Source: an uncultured Clostridia bacterium
GTDB lineage: Bacteria > Bacillota > Clostridia > TANB77 > CAG-508
DNA: 64,000 nucleotides
Reading direction: 5' to 3'
Assembly: GCA_947628085.1 (NCBI GenBank)
Contig: CANQYM010000002.1
Location: 62,001-126,000, forward strand
In this document: in pieces, positions 26,868-35,586 of the stretch
Numbering within the stretch: the stretch's first letter is position 1
Layout: the number at the start of each line of letters is the position of its first letter
Program-made: the position numbers and the translations under genes
Notes under the pieces: model-generated
The model's input: only the letters and a program-made list of their open reading frames with translations
What the model was told of the DNA's origin: nothing
Databases searched by the model: none

Positions 26868-27028
26868 ATTTTTATAGTGCTAATATATATTTTTATATCG
26901 TGACTTGTTGTCGCAATCTTCATTTTTCAAAAATAAAAATATGAAGATTGCTCCAATCGCACTTCGCTTACGCTTCGTTTGGGCGCTACGCGTCACTTTA
27001 AAAAATATATATTAGCACTATAAAAATA
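26868..27028. mobile_element. MITE-like palindromic element, about 160 bp
   Basis: Two 37-bp terminal inverted repeats (26868-26904 and 26992-27028) match along their outer 27 bases without a break; both contain TATAGTGCTAATATATA. The inside holds a second hairpin (GCAATCTTCATTTTT near 26913 with its complement near 26938-26951) and a GC-rich segment at about 26956-26996 rich in CGCTTCG/CGCTACGCG. No open frame of note. It fills most of the 368-nt gap between the DUF1836 gene and the small membrane protein gene. Structure suggests a non-autonomous element or a large structured RNA; no other copy was seen in the window. Confidence 0.6.
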
Positions 27029-27060
27029 ATCTATTGATAAAAAATTTTTAATAAAACTTT

Positions 27061-27090
27061 AAAAAAGGTTAAAAACTTTTAACCTTTTTT
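27061..27090. terminator. Bidirectional-looking terminator after 27089 gene
   Basis: A 14-bp perfect stem, 27061-27074 with 27077-27090, ends in runs of A/T on both sides and overlaps the stop of the minus-strand gene. Confidence 0.75.
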
Positions 27091-27610
27091 AGTGAACGAT
27101 ATTCGCAATTAATCCAAAAGATAAAATCATCATAATTATACTTGCAATAACTACTCCTGCAAGCACAGCCAAAAATGTTTTCTTTCTATCTAGTTCCAAA
27201 ACAGAAGCAATTAAAGAACCAGTCCAAGCGCCTGTTCCTGGAAGTGGTATTCCTACAAATAAAATTACTCCTAAATATCCATATTTTTCAATTTGTCCTT
27301 TATTTTTTTCTACTTTTTCATATAGCCAATTAGCTGTTTTATTTAAGAAATTTATTTTACTTTTTCTCATCCATACTAATACTTTATTTATTAATAATAG
27401 TATAAATGGTACTGGCAAAATATTTCCAATCATACTAATAATATAACTTGGTACGGGGTCTAATCCCAATAAAGCTGCTGCAATTAGGCCTCCTCTTAAC
27501 TCTAATATTGGCATTAAAGAAATAATGAATACTATTATTTCTTTTCCATAAGCTATCGAAGTTACTCCTCCAAATAATCCTAAAATTGCATGTACTAATT
27601 TCTCACTCAT
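27089..27610 (-). CDS. Small multidrug-export-family membrane protein (COG2426)
   Basis: 173 residues with about four to five membrane segments. The block LELRGGLIAAALLGLDP and the later LFVGIPLPGTGAWTGSLIAS are the hallmarks of the Pfam Sm_multidrug_ex family. Despite the name, the physiological substrate is not established. AAGGAAAA precedes the ATG. It lies 17 nt downstream of the GGDEF gene, so the two are probably co-transcribed. Confidence 0.88.
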   Translation of the reverse strand: MSEKLVHAILGLFGGVTSIAYGKEIIVFIISLMPILELRGGLIAAALLGLDPVPSYIISMIGNILPVPFILLLINKVLVWMRKSKINFLNKTANWLYEKVEKNKGQIEKYGYLGVILFVGIPLPGTGAWTGSLIASVLELDRKKTFLAVLAGVVIASIIMMILSFGLIANIVH

Positions 27611-27627
27611 TATTTATGTTTTCCTTT

Positions 27628-28557
27628 CTAGAATCTTCTTCTATTGATTACATATGTACTTCCTAATATTGCTTTTGCTTGATGTTTTATTTGGCCAGCA
27701 ACCTCACCTATTTCCAAAGTTGTTTTATAAACTTTAGAATCTACTTCTAGAACAGCTATTGAAATTGATGTTAGTGGGAATTGTTCAATTATTCCTCTTC
27801 TATTTGCAACTTCAACAAATCCTCTTTCTATATCTACTTCATTGTAAAAGTCAACAGCAAATTTATCAAACTCTGCAATTATGTTTTGGCAAACAGCATC
27901 ATAATCTGTTTTTCCAATTATTGCAACAAAATCGTCTCCACCAATATGTCCAACAAAATTATTGCTATTTGGTATTTGATGTATATGTTTTGATATGGTT
28001 CTAGCTGTAAATTTAATAATTTCATCTCCATTTGAGAATCCATATACATCATTGTATGCTTTAAAATTATCTAAGTCGAAATACATTATTGCAAATATTT
28101 CTTTGTTTAATAATCTTTTTTTCATTTCTGCTTGTATCTGAACATTACCTGGAAGCCCTGTTAATGGACTAATTCTTCTATTTTTAGATAATAGTCCTAT
28201 TATATTTTTTATTATATAGTAAAAATACTCATCATCTACTGGTCTTTCTATATAATATTCTACATCCGTTTTTAATACTTCAACTTGATGAATCTTATCT
28301 TGGTTAGAACCAACAACAATAATAGGTGTTATACTGTTATCTTCATTTGATCTAATACTTTTGCAAAATTCTACAATGTTTATATCAGAATTGTCTTCAT
28401 CTATTATTATTAGAGATGGTATGCTTCTTAATGCTACTTCAACTTCTGAAGGTATAATTGTTTTAAATTTATATTCATCTACTTCTCTTGAAAAGTTTCG
28501 AGTTAAATTATCTTTTAACTCTGTTCCATTTTCTATTACATATATTTCTTGAATCAT
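27628..28557 (-). CDS. Degenerate receiver plus GGDEF-domain protein
   Basis: 309 residues. Residues 1-122 have a response-regulator-like fold (SLIIIDEDN strand at about 49-56), but the conserved Lys-Pro reads RP (ERPVDD). Residues about 130-300 are a GGDEF domain with FDLDNFKAYND and the signature loop GGDDF at 206-210, where Asp stands for the usual Glu. No RxxD inhibitory site is visible before the loop. It could make cyclic dinucleotide or only bind GTP. AGAGGT precedes the ATG. Co-transcribed with the small membrane protein downstream. Confidence 0.85.
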   Translation of the reverse strand: MIQEIYVIENGTELKDNLTRNFSREVDEYKFKTIIPSEVEVALRSIPSLIIIDEDNSDINIVEFCKSIRSNEDNSITPIIVVGSNQDKIHQVEVLKTDVEYYIERPVDDEYFYYIIKNIIGLLSKNRRISPLTGLPGNVQIQAEMKKRLLNKEIFAIMYFDLDNFKAYNDVYGFSNGDEIIKFTARTISKHIHQIPNSNNFVGHIGGDDFVAIIGKTDYDAVCQNIIAEFDKFAVDFYNEVDIERGFVEVANRRGIIEQFPLTSISIAVLEVDSKVYKTTLEIGEVAGQIKHQAKAILGSTYVINRRRF

Positions 28558-28570
28558 ATATACCTCTTAA

Positions 28571-28612
28571 AATAATAGTGGACTTTCCAATTTTTTATGT
28601 AAGTCCACTTTA
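28571..28612 (-). terminator. Terminator after the Ig-like-repeat protein gene
   Basis: A 9-bp stem AGTGGACTT/AAGTCCACT (28577-28585 with 28601-28609) lies between the two genes; ATTATTTTA follows in the minus direction. Confidence 0.55.
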
Positions 28613-28616
28613 GTTT

Positions 28617-29834
28617 TTAATAAGAAAATTCTTGTGTTTCTTCCTTCTCAGTTCCATTAACAGAAACAATTGTTACTGTAACTTTGCTGTCTCCATCTGG
28701 TAATGTAAATGGTAATTTTGCTTCTTTTGGTGCTTCTCCTTCTCCTAAACCAATTGGATATTCAACATCATTTACATTAAGTTTAAATTCTTTTATTCCG
28801 GCTTCACATTGTGCTTTTATCATTATTTTTTTGTCTTCGCCCTCTACTTTTTCCATACTTATATCTATAACATCTGTGTTTTCTTGTTGATTTTCTACTC
28901 TTTCTGTTGCTACAGTTTCTGTTTCATCAATACTTGAAGCTGTTACTGTTATATTTGTATTTCCTATTGGTAAATCTAAATCAAATCTTGCTTCTTTTGG
29001 TGCTTCTTCAGGTAATCCTACATATTGTTCTGCATCATCATTAAATTTTACTTTAATTTGTTTTAATCCATTTTCATGGAAACAATATACATTTGCTTTA
29101 GTTTTATCTGCAGAAATTGTTATTTTAATATCTGGTTTTGTAACTCCAGAGAAGTTTTTAGGTTCTGTAGTTGTATTGTTACTCTTATCTACTGCTACAA
29201 TTGTTAAATCATTGTTTCCTTTTAACACATCTATTTCAAATTCTATTTTCTTTCCTTCTTCATCTGTTTCTTCTACTTTTTGCTCTTCCTCATCATTCCA
29301 TCTATAAGTTACAAAATCTATTGCTGTTTCATCTGTAGCTGTTATTCTTAATTTTCTTTCATCTGTTACTTCTAATTTTATAACAGGATATATTTTATCT
29401 TCTCCAGTTTCTGAAGTAATTAATTGTTCAAAAGTTGTTTCATTTCCTTCTATATCTACTACTTTTATATTTAATGTGTGTTCACCAGCAAAAAGAGGAA
29501 CTTCTGTATGCATAACTGATTCTCCAGTTCCTTTTATTGTTGTTTCTTTTTCTGAATCCCAACTATATATTAGCTTTTCTATAACTTTATCATGTGTTAC
29601 ATCTACTAAAGCTACTGTTTCTTGTTGTTCAACTTTTATTTCTGCTTTTGATGCTGCTTGTGTAGGAATGTTTGATTTAAATTTGTTTTTATATATTCCA
29701 TAACCTCCAGCAGCCAATAGTGCAATTGCAAATACTGCTAAAATTACAGCAAAAACTCTTACTATTTTATCTGATCCTGAAGAATTACCTCCTCCAGAAC
29801 CTTTATTTGGATTGTAGTCTAATATTTGGTTCAT
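28617..29834 (-). CDS. Membrane-anchored protein with repeated Ig-like beta domains
   Basis: 405 residues from the ATG at 29834, which has GAGGTG 9 nt upstream. A short Gly/Ser-rich cytoplasmic head (GSGGGNSSGSDK) precedes one membrane segment (about 30-49). The outside part is made of about four beta-sandwich-like units of 75-90 residues with recurring patterns such as ITATDETAIDFVTYRWNDEE and GNNDLTIVAVDKSNN, like bacterial Ig-like domains. The last two units share EAPKEA(R/K) and GNTNITVT/GDSKVTVT phrases. Role unknown; probably an envelope protein. Acidic overall. Confidence 0.75.
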   Translation of the reverse strand: MNQILDYNPNKGSGGGNSSGSDKIVRVFAVILAVFAIALLAAGGYGIYKNKFKSNIPTQAASKAEIKVEQQETVALVDVTHDKVIEKLIYSWDSEKETTIKGTGESVMHTEVPLFAGEHTLNIKVVDIEGNETTFEQLITSETGEDKIYPVIKLEVTDERKLRITATDETAIDFVTYRWNDEEEQKVEETDEEGKKIEFEIDVLKGNNDLTIVAVDKSNNTTTEPKNFSGVTKPDIKITISADKTKANVYCFHENGLKQIKVKFNDDAEQYVGLPEEAPKEARFDLDLPIGNTNITVTASSIDETETVATERVENQQENTDVIDISMEKVEGEDKKIMIKAQCEAGIKEFKLNVNDVEYPIGLGEGEAPKEAKLPFTLPDGDSKVTVTIVSVNGTEKEETQEFSY

Positions 29835-30020
29835 AATTATAAACACCTCATTCTCATTACTTCAAGCTTGATTATATCATATAGGATTTTTGTTGTAAAC
29901 ACAAAAAATTACCTTTTTACACATTTTTTTCTAACTCTCAAATTACACTTATAGACTAAATTTTAAGTTTTTTATATTCATAATTTCTATGCTAAATCAA
30001 TTACTTTTTATTACATAAAA

Positions 30021-30063
30021 TGAACCCTCTTTGTTAAACTTTTCTGTCTAACAATTTGGGTTC
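30021..30063 (-). terminator. Terminator after the thioester adhesin gene
   Basis: A long stem with small internal mismatches pairs TGAACCC...GTTAAAC (30021-30039) with its partner at 30045-30063; TTTTATG follows in the minus direction. Confidence 0.7.
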
Positions 30064-30082
30064 ACTTCAAATTTTTTATTTA

Positions 30083-33000
30083 TTATAAAACATATTTTTT
30101 AATTAAAGTTACACCTGTTGCCATTATTGCAAGTACAAATGTTGTTAATGCAATATATGTTGGTGCAGTACCTGTAGAAATTCCTAGGAATACATCTGCT
30201 GAATCTATATCATCTTCTCCTGGAACTTTATTACCTGGTGTTGAATCTATATCTGGTGTATTACTATCATTTTTATCTTTGCTTATTTCTGCTGTATTTG
30301 TTTTTAAGTTTAAGTTATTTTCGTTATTAATCCATTTTAATACAACTTGAACTGATGCTGTTTGACCTGGTTCTAATCTAGTATTTGATAAAGCATTTGT
30401 TGTTATAACATTTTGTGAAACCTGTGTCCAAACTTTATTTTCTTCTTGAATGAATTCTAATCCTTCAGGTATGTAATCTGTAATTTCAGTAGCATATCCT
30501 GCAATTTCGCCTTCATTTTTTACTGTTATATCATACACAAATTTTACTGTTGTTGTATCTATTTTCTTTCTATGAATTTCAACTTTTTGTAATCCATCTG
30601 CTGATGTAAGTGAAATTTCTCTTGTTGTTCCGTCTTCTGTAATAATTATTTTAACTAAATCTTTTTGTAAACTTAAGTCAAAATATTTTACATATACTTG
30701 TTCATCGTCTATATCATCTTCGCCTGGTTTGTTGTTTCCTGGTGTTGAATCTTTATCTTCTACTGGATTTCCATTTTGGTCTTCATCATCTGTTATTTCA
30801 GCTATGTTTTTAATAATTCTTTGTGTTCCTTTAACAGCTGGTTCAACTATTTTAAATGCTATTTGAACATCTCTATAATCTAAATTCTTGCCATCAAATG
30901 CATCTAATAAATTATCTTCATTTCTTTCTTCAGATTTTTCTTTTGATAGATAATCTGTTTTTGCTGATACAGCTTGATTTAAATCTGATGTTTCATTTCC
31001 ATTTTTATCATATAATTTCCAACCATATTTTTTGTTTATATCATTATCTTTTAAGAATTCTAGTCCTGCTGGTAAATCATCTGAAATCTCTTTAGCATAT
31101 CCTGGTACTGAACCTTCGTTGTATACTCTAATTGTATATATAATTACATCATTATTTTGTACTTGTAATGGTGATGCTGTTGAAGAGAAACTTACTTCTC
31201 CGTTTGAATTAATTGAAATTTTTGGTTCTCTTCCTTCAACTTTTCCATCGTTTAGTCCTGTGATGAATTTTTGTAAACTTAAGTCAAATACTTCTGGCTC
31301 TTTTGTTGTTAAATCTTCATAATCATTATCATCTTGGTCTTTATCTCCTCCAGGATAGTTATCTGGATTTACTGTATCTGGAGTAGAATCTCTATCATCT
31401 ACTTCTTTTTTATTTTCATCTAAGTCTTTTGTTATTTCACCGATATTTCTTAAATTATATCCTGAAGCCGTATCTGTTAATACTATACATGTAACTTCTA
31501 TATCTTTATAATCTAATGTTGTAGATTTTTCTTTGTCAAATGCTTTTAATAAATTGTTTGTATCTGTTTCTGATGATTTTAATTTTGTTGAAGTTAATTC
31601 TGCTTTTCCAACAACTACATCAACTTCATCTAAGTTTTCTATATCATTAAAATCATTAACAGATAAATGAGATTTTCCATTAGGTATTGTATTTAATTTT
31701 ACTGTCTTTAAGTTTTCTTTTGGAATTGCCCAATAGTTATCTATATTGTCATTATAATTTACTAAGAATCCTAAACCTTCTGGTATATAATCTGCAACCT
31801 CTTCTGCATAACCATCAAGTTCTCCTTCATTATATACTCTAATTGTATATGTAACTATATCTCCTTGTTCTACAACAAGTGGTGTTTTTGATAAAGTATA
31901 TGTTGCATCTGTACTTGTTCCATCTTTTAATTTTGAAACATCTACTTTTGGTTCTCTACTTGGTTCAACAGATTTTCCATTTATTTTTGTTATGAATTTC
32001 TTTAAGTTTAAGTCAAATGCTTTGCCTTCAACTTGAACTTTTTCGAAATCATCATCATCTTCTCTTCCTTTATAGAAGTAATCACTATCACTTAAATCTG
32101 ATTTATTGTTGTTATCTCCAGTATATTTTGATGCATCATAATCTTTTTGTGTATAATCATTGTTTGCTGGTTCTGAATCTATATCAAAAATTTGATCTTC
32201 TGAAATTTCAGCAACGTTTGTTAATACTGAAGCTGCTGAAACTCCATCTGCTATTTTACATTCGATTTGTACATAAGCACTGTCTAATTCTGTTCCGTTT
32301 TCTTTATCGAATTTATTTATTGTTTTATCTTTTAAATAATCACTTGTATAAACTGTTACGTTTTGTCCATAAGATAATTTTTGCCATCTATATGTTTCGT
32401 TTATTTCACTATCTTCAACAAATTCTAAACCTGTTGGTAAAGCATCTACAACTACTGTTCCTGTTGCATCTACATCGCCTTCATTGTATACTCTTATTTC
32501 ATATACAACTGTATCTCCTACAGATACTGAAACAGGATTTTTTGCATGTTTATATTCTGCTGTTGTTGATGTTCCATCTTTTAATTTAGTAACATCTACT
32601 TTTGGTATTCTATCTCCAAGTTCTTGTTTTTCACCATTTGCTTTTGTTACTGAAACAATGTATTTTCTTAAAGCTAAGTCTGCAGAAGCTCTTTTTATTT
32701 CAACTGGTACTACAACTTTATGTGGTGTATTTGGTCTTGTTAATAGTATTAATGGTTGATAAATTTCAACTCCATCTTCATTTGTTGTTTTATTTTTCCA
32801 AACAGTTGCATGTGTTTCATATGTTGAATATGTTAATTCTAATTGTATATTTGTTATTGTTGTATTTGTTTTTGGTAGATATATGTAATAATTTTGATTT
32901 AGTATGTCGCTTATATTTTTATCAGTAAAGTTTTCTTCTCCTTCAATTAAGATTTGATACTCTGTTCTAGGAATTTCTCTATTACTTTGATCTAATAGTT

Positions 33001-33943
33001 TTATTGTGTATTCTGTAGAAGAAACAGTTCCTGCATTTATTTTGAAAGGTCCTATAACATAATTTGTTTCAGTTTCTCTTGCAACTGCATTTGTTTCAGC
33101 TACAGAAGGATATGTTCCTCCAGAAATTGTATCTTTTCTTTCTTGAGCAGCTCTAATTAAATATCCATATAGCCAATCTGCTATTGGTTGACGTAAGCCA
33201 TTTCCTGTAACATCATAATATGAACGGTCTTCATATTGTTCAACACTATCTTCACCTGTTACAAATCCTGATAGTCTAACTGCTGGTAATGTTGTTACAT
33301 TAAACTCATCAGTATCTCTATTTGTGAAATACCAAATAGCTTGTTGTTGAATAACGTCTATATCATCATCTGTTAAAATAGCTTTTACTACTTCTAAGTC
33401 ATACTCTGAACCTTTAAAAGCATTTTCTAAATAACTATCTTTTTGTTCTGGTGCTTGTTTTCTTAAATAATAGTTATCGAATAACCACTCTAAAGCTCTA
33501 TAATTTTCTGTCCAAAGTCCCTCATTCTCTGTTGCTGATGTGCTTAAGTGTAATGATTTTACTTCTGGATTTGTAGAGTCTTTAAAATCTGCTACATTCT
33601 TATATTCAAGACTAGTATAACCATCTGCTGTAGCACCTGGGAAAGATTTTTTAGCATTTAAGCAGTAAAATGTATTTGAGTAGTTTCTGTCTCCTTCTTC
33701 AATAATTTTACAAATTAAAGTACTTCCAATTGTATATCCATGTGGATCTGTATCATAAAGAAGTTTTTGTTCTTCTGTTAGTGTTCCAGTAGCTTCTTCT
33801 CCTCCTTCATGCATTATAACTGATTGTAATCTAGCTGTAGTATCTTCATGTGTTAGTGTAGCAAATACTGTTGAGTAAGGAGCTATTAATGTTATTATAC
33901 ATGTTAATACGAATGCTATTTTTATAATTCTTTTTTTCAACAT
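30083..33943 (-). CDS. Giant surface protein: thioester domain plus four DUF11 repeats
   Basis: 1286 residues with a signal peptide (about 1-28). The N-terminal region matches the thioester-domain pattern of Gram-positive adhesins: Cys94 in FYCLN and Gln200 in IQQQAIWYF. In known members such a Cys-Gln bond reacts covalently with host targets. Next come a beta domain and four DUF11-type repeats near residues 420-1220, each with (A/F)DL.L.K, DIVTYTIRVYNEG-like and PEGLEF phrases, separated by Asp-rich calcium-site-like linkers (DIDSTPGN). The C-terminus is one membrane segment and KKYVL. No LPxTG is present; GISTG just before the membrane segment might be a divergent sorting signal. AAGGAAGGT precedes the ATG. 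Confidence 0.85.
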   Translation of the reverse strand: MLKKRIIKIAFVLTCIITLIAPYSTVFATLTHEDTTARLQSVIMHEGGEEATGTLTEEQKLLYDTDPHGYTIGSTLICKIIEEGDRNYSNTFYCLNAKKSFPGATADGYTSLEYKNVADFKDSTNPEVKSLHLSTSATENEGLWTENYRALEWLFDNYYLRKQAPEQKDSYLENAFKGSEYDLEVVKAILTDDDIDVIQQQAIWYFTNRDTDEFNVTTLPAVRLSGFVTGEDSVEQYEDRSYYDVTGNGLRQPIADWLYGYLIRAAQERKDTISGGTYPSVAETNAVARETETNYVIGPFKINAGTVSSTEYTIKLLDQSNREIPRTEYQILIEGEENFTDKNISDILNQNYYIYLPKTNTTITNIQLELTYSTYETHATVWKNKTTNEDGVEIYQPLILLTRPNTPHKVVVPVEIKRASADLALRKYIVSVTKANGEKQELGDRIPKVDVTKLKDGTSTTAEYKHAKNPVSVSVGDTVVYEIRVYNEGDVDATGTVVVDALPTGLEFVEDSEINETYRWQKLSYGQNVTVYTSDYLKDKTINKFDKENGTELDSAYVQIECKIADGVSAASVLTNVAEISEDQIFDIDSEPANNDYTQKDYDASKYTGDNNNKSDLSDSDYFYKGREDDDDFEKVQVEGKAFDLNLKKFITKINGKSVEPSREPKVDVSKLKDGTSTDATYTLSKTPLVVEQGDIVTYTIRVYNEGELDGYAEEVADYIPEGLGFLVNYNDNIDNYWAIPKENLKTVKLNTIPNGKSHLSVNDFNDIENLDEVDVVVGKAELTSTKLKSSETDTNNLLKAFDKEKSTTLDYKDIEVTCIVLTDTASGYNLRNIGEITKDLDENKKEVDDRDSTPDTVNPDNYPGGDKDQDDNDYEDLTTKEPEVFDLSLQKFITGLNDGKVEGREPKISINSNGEVSFSSTASPLQVQNNDVIIYTIRVYNEGSVPGYAKEISDDLPAGLEFLKDNDINKKYGWKLYDKNGNETSDLNQAVSAKTDYLSKEKSEERNEDNLLDAFDGKNLDYRDVQIAFKIVEPAVKGTQRIIKNIAEITDDEDQNGNPVEDKDSTPGNNKPGEDDIDDEQVYVKYFDLSLQKDLVKIIITEDGTTREISLTSADGLQKVEIHRKKIDTTTVKFVYDITVKNEGEIAGYATEITDYIPEGLEFIQEENKVWTQVSQNVITTNALSNTRLEPGQTASVQVVLKWINNENNLNLKTNTAEISKDKNDSNTPDIDSTPGNKVPGEDDIDSADVFLGISTGTAPTYIALTTFVLAIMATGVTLIKKYVL

Positions 33944-33990
33944 AAAATCTACCTTCCTTTATATCTTTTTACATAGTTATATTATTATAT

Positions 33991-34021
33991 AATATATTTT
34001 AACTCTAAAAAAATGCTTGTC
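33991..34021 (-). promoter_or_regulatory. Promoter of the thioester adhesin gene
   Basis: On the minus strand TTGACA (about 34017-34022), 16 nt, TAAAAT (about 33995-34000). Directly upstream, 34024-34066, is an interrupted inverted repeat TACTAT...ATAGTA around a less AT-rich core (TAAGGAAACGCCC on the minus strand), a possible regulator site. The rest of the 296-nt divergent gap to the carboxypeptidase gene is AT-rich. Confidence 0.5.
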
Positions 34022-34239
34022 AATACTATGTTTTAGGCTAATTGGGCGTTTCCTTAGAGTATAGTACATTACACAATACATTTCAATTATATTACATTTT
34101 TGCCTTAAAATCAAGGCTTTATGTCAATTTTTAAAAATTTTTTCTTTATTTTTCAAGCTTTTTCGGTTTATTATATTTTTTTCATATTCTAGCATATAGA
34201 TTTTTCTTTTAACATAGATTAATTTAGGAGAATTTAATT

Positions 34240-35466
34240 ATGAAAAAAGTTTTTATTTGTTTTTTAATTATTCTATTTTTACCAAACTTTTTTGTTTTGG
34301 CAGATGATTTGGCAGAAGATGATTTTGAAGAAAACTTGCCTAATATAGAATATTTTCTAGAAACCTCTGCTAGCACTAGTTCTGAGCCAATAGTTAATTC
34401 TAAAAATATTGTGGCTATCGATAGAAAAACTTTATCTATTTTATATGAAAAAAACTGTAATGAAAAAGTAGCTATGGCTTCAACCACAAAAATTATGACA
34501 TGTATTCTTGCTTTAGAAAATTGCTCTTTAACTGATTCTATTACTGTTTCTAAAAATGCCTCTTCTGTTCGTGGCTCTACATTAGGTCTAAGTAAAGACT
34601 CAAAAATTTCTTTAAATGATTTACTTTATGGCTTAATGTTACGATCTGGAAATGACTGTGCCATTGCTATTGCAGAGCATATAAGTGGTTCTTTAGAAAA
34701 CTTTTCTGTGCTTATGAATCAAAAAGCACAAAATCTTGGATTATGTAATACGCACTTTACTTCACCTCATGGATTAGATGATGAAAAACATTATACAACA
34801 GCTTATGAACTTGCTATTCTTACAGATTACGCGTTAAAGAATGAAAAATTTAGAGAAATTGTTTCTACAAAAAACTGTACTATTACTTTAAATGGCCATC
34901 TGCAAAATATTTCTAATACAAATGAACTTCTTGGATCTTTGCAGGGTGTTTATGGAGTAAAAACAGGATTTACTTTTAATGCTGGGCGTTGTTTAGTGTC
35001 TGCTTGTAAAAGAGGTGATTTAGATATTATTGTAGTTGTTTTAGGTGCAGATACAAAAAGCTTTAGAACTAAAGATAGCATTAATATAATTAATTATATT
35101 TTTAATAATTATAATTATGTTGATGTTTCTTTAAGTATAAAAAAATCTTTTGAAAATTATTATTCTAATTACTTTAAAAATAATTGTTTACTAGAAAAAA
35201 CAACTACTTTGCCTAATTTACAATTAGAAGACTTACAAAATTACAGTTTTCCTTTTTCTAAAAATGAAGAATTAAATTTAAAAAGTAAAATTTACATTCC
35301 AAATAAATTTTCTTACAAAAATGAACCTAATTCTAAAGTAGGTATTTTAGAGCTTTATAATAATGATAAGCTAATTTGCACCGATAATATTATTCTAAAA
35401 AACGAACTTATTAAAAACACTTGGAAATATTACTTTAGAAATATTTGGGAAAGTTTTAAATTTTAA
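34240..35466 (+). CDS. D-alanyl-D-alanine carboxypeptidase (S11 penicillin-binding protein)
   Basis: Trims the terminal D-Ala from peptidoglycan stem peptides, controlling cross-linking. 408 residues: signal peptide (about 1-22), then the S11 serine-peptidase motifs STTK (Ser81 nucleophile), SGN (in LRSGNDCAIAIAEH) and KTG (in VKTGFTFNAG), and a C-terminal beta domain. It is of the DacF/DacA type; sequence does not decide which. AGGAG lies 9 nt before the ATG. One of few plus-strand genes here; it is divergent from the adhesin and convergent with the SHOCT pair, sharing a terminator. Confidence 0.93.
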   Translation: MKKVFICFLIILFLPNFFVLADDLAEDDFEENLPNIEYFLETSASTSSEPIVNSKNIVAIDRKTLSILYEKNCNEKVAMASTTKIMTCILALENCSLTDSITVSKNASSVRGSTLGLSKDSKISLNDLLYGLMLRSGNDCAIAIAEHISGSLENFSVLMNQKAQNLGLCNTHFTSPHGLDDEKHYTTAYELAILTDYALKNEKFREIVSTKNCTITLNGHLQNISNTNELLGSLQGVYGVKTGFTFNAGRCLVSACKRGDLDIIVVVLGADTKSFRTKDSINIINYIFNNYNYVDVSLSIKKSFENYYSNYFKNNCLLEKTTTLPNLQLEDLQNYSFPFSKNEELNLKSKIYIPNKFSYKNEPNSKVGILELYNNDKLICTDNIILKNELIKNTWKYYFRNIWESFKF

Positions 35467-35467
35467 A

Positions 35468-35500
35468 AAGAGGGAAAGTACTTGTAATACTTTCCCTCTT
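35468..35500. terminator. Shared terminator between carboxypeptidase and SHOCT genes
   Basis: A 13-bp perfect stem (35468-35480 with 35488-35500). The minus direction has a T run directly after, so it serves the SHOCT genes best; the plus direction is weaker. Confidence 0.75.
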
Positions 35501-35586
35501 CAATTATGCTTATACACTACTTAAGTTTTCCATTACACATTTAAAACATTCTATTACTTTTGTTTGTATATATTTCACGCAATTTC

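Noticed and set aside
26868-27028. Insertion sequence with transposase
   Set aside because: Ends are inverted repeats, but there is no coding capacity for a transposase; kept only as a MITE-like element.
32017-32928. Long Leu/His-rich plus-strand frames opposite the adhesin
   Set aside because: They arise from the repeated DUF11 coding sequence read on the other strand; no start signals.
34021-34066. Cyclic di-GMP riboswitch before the adhesin
   Set aside because: The GGAAAC-like string looked suggestive, but conserved stems and the rest of the consensus are missing, and it lies upstream of the promoter.
34224-34487. Minus-strand frame opposite the D,D-carboxypeptidase N-terminus
   Set aside because: It overlaps the signal peptide and active-site coding region of a certain gene and has no binding site.
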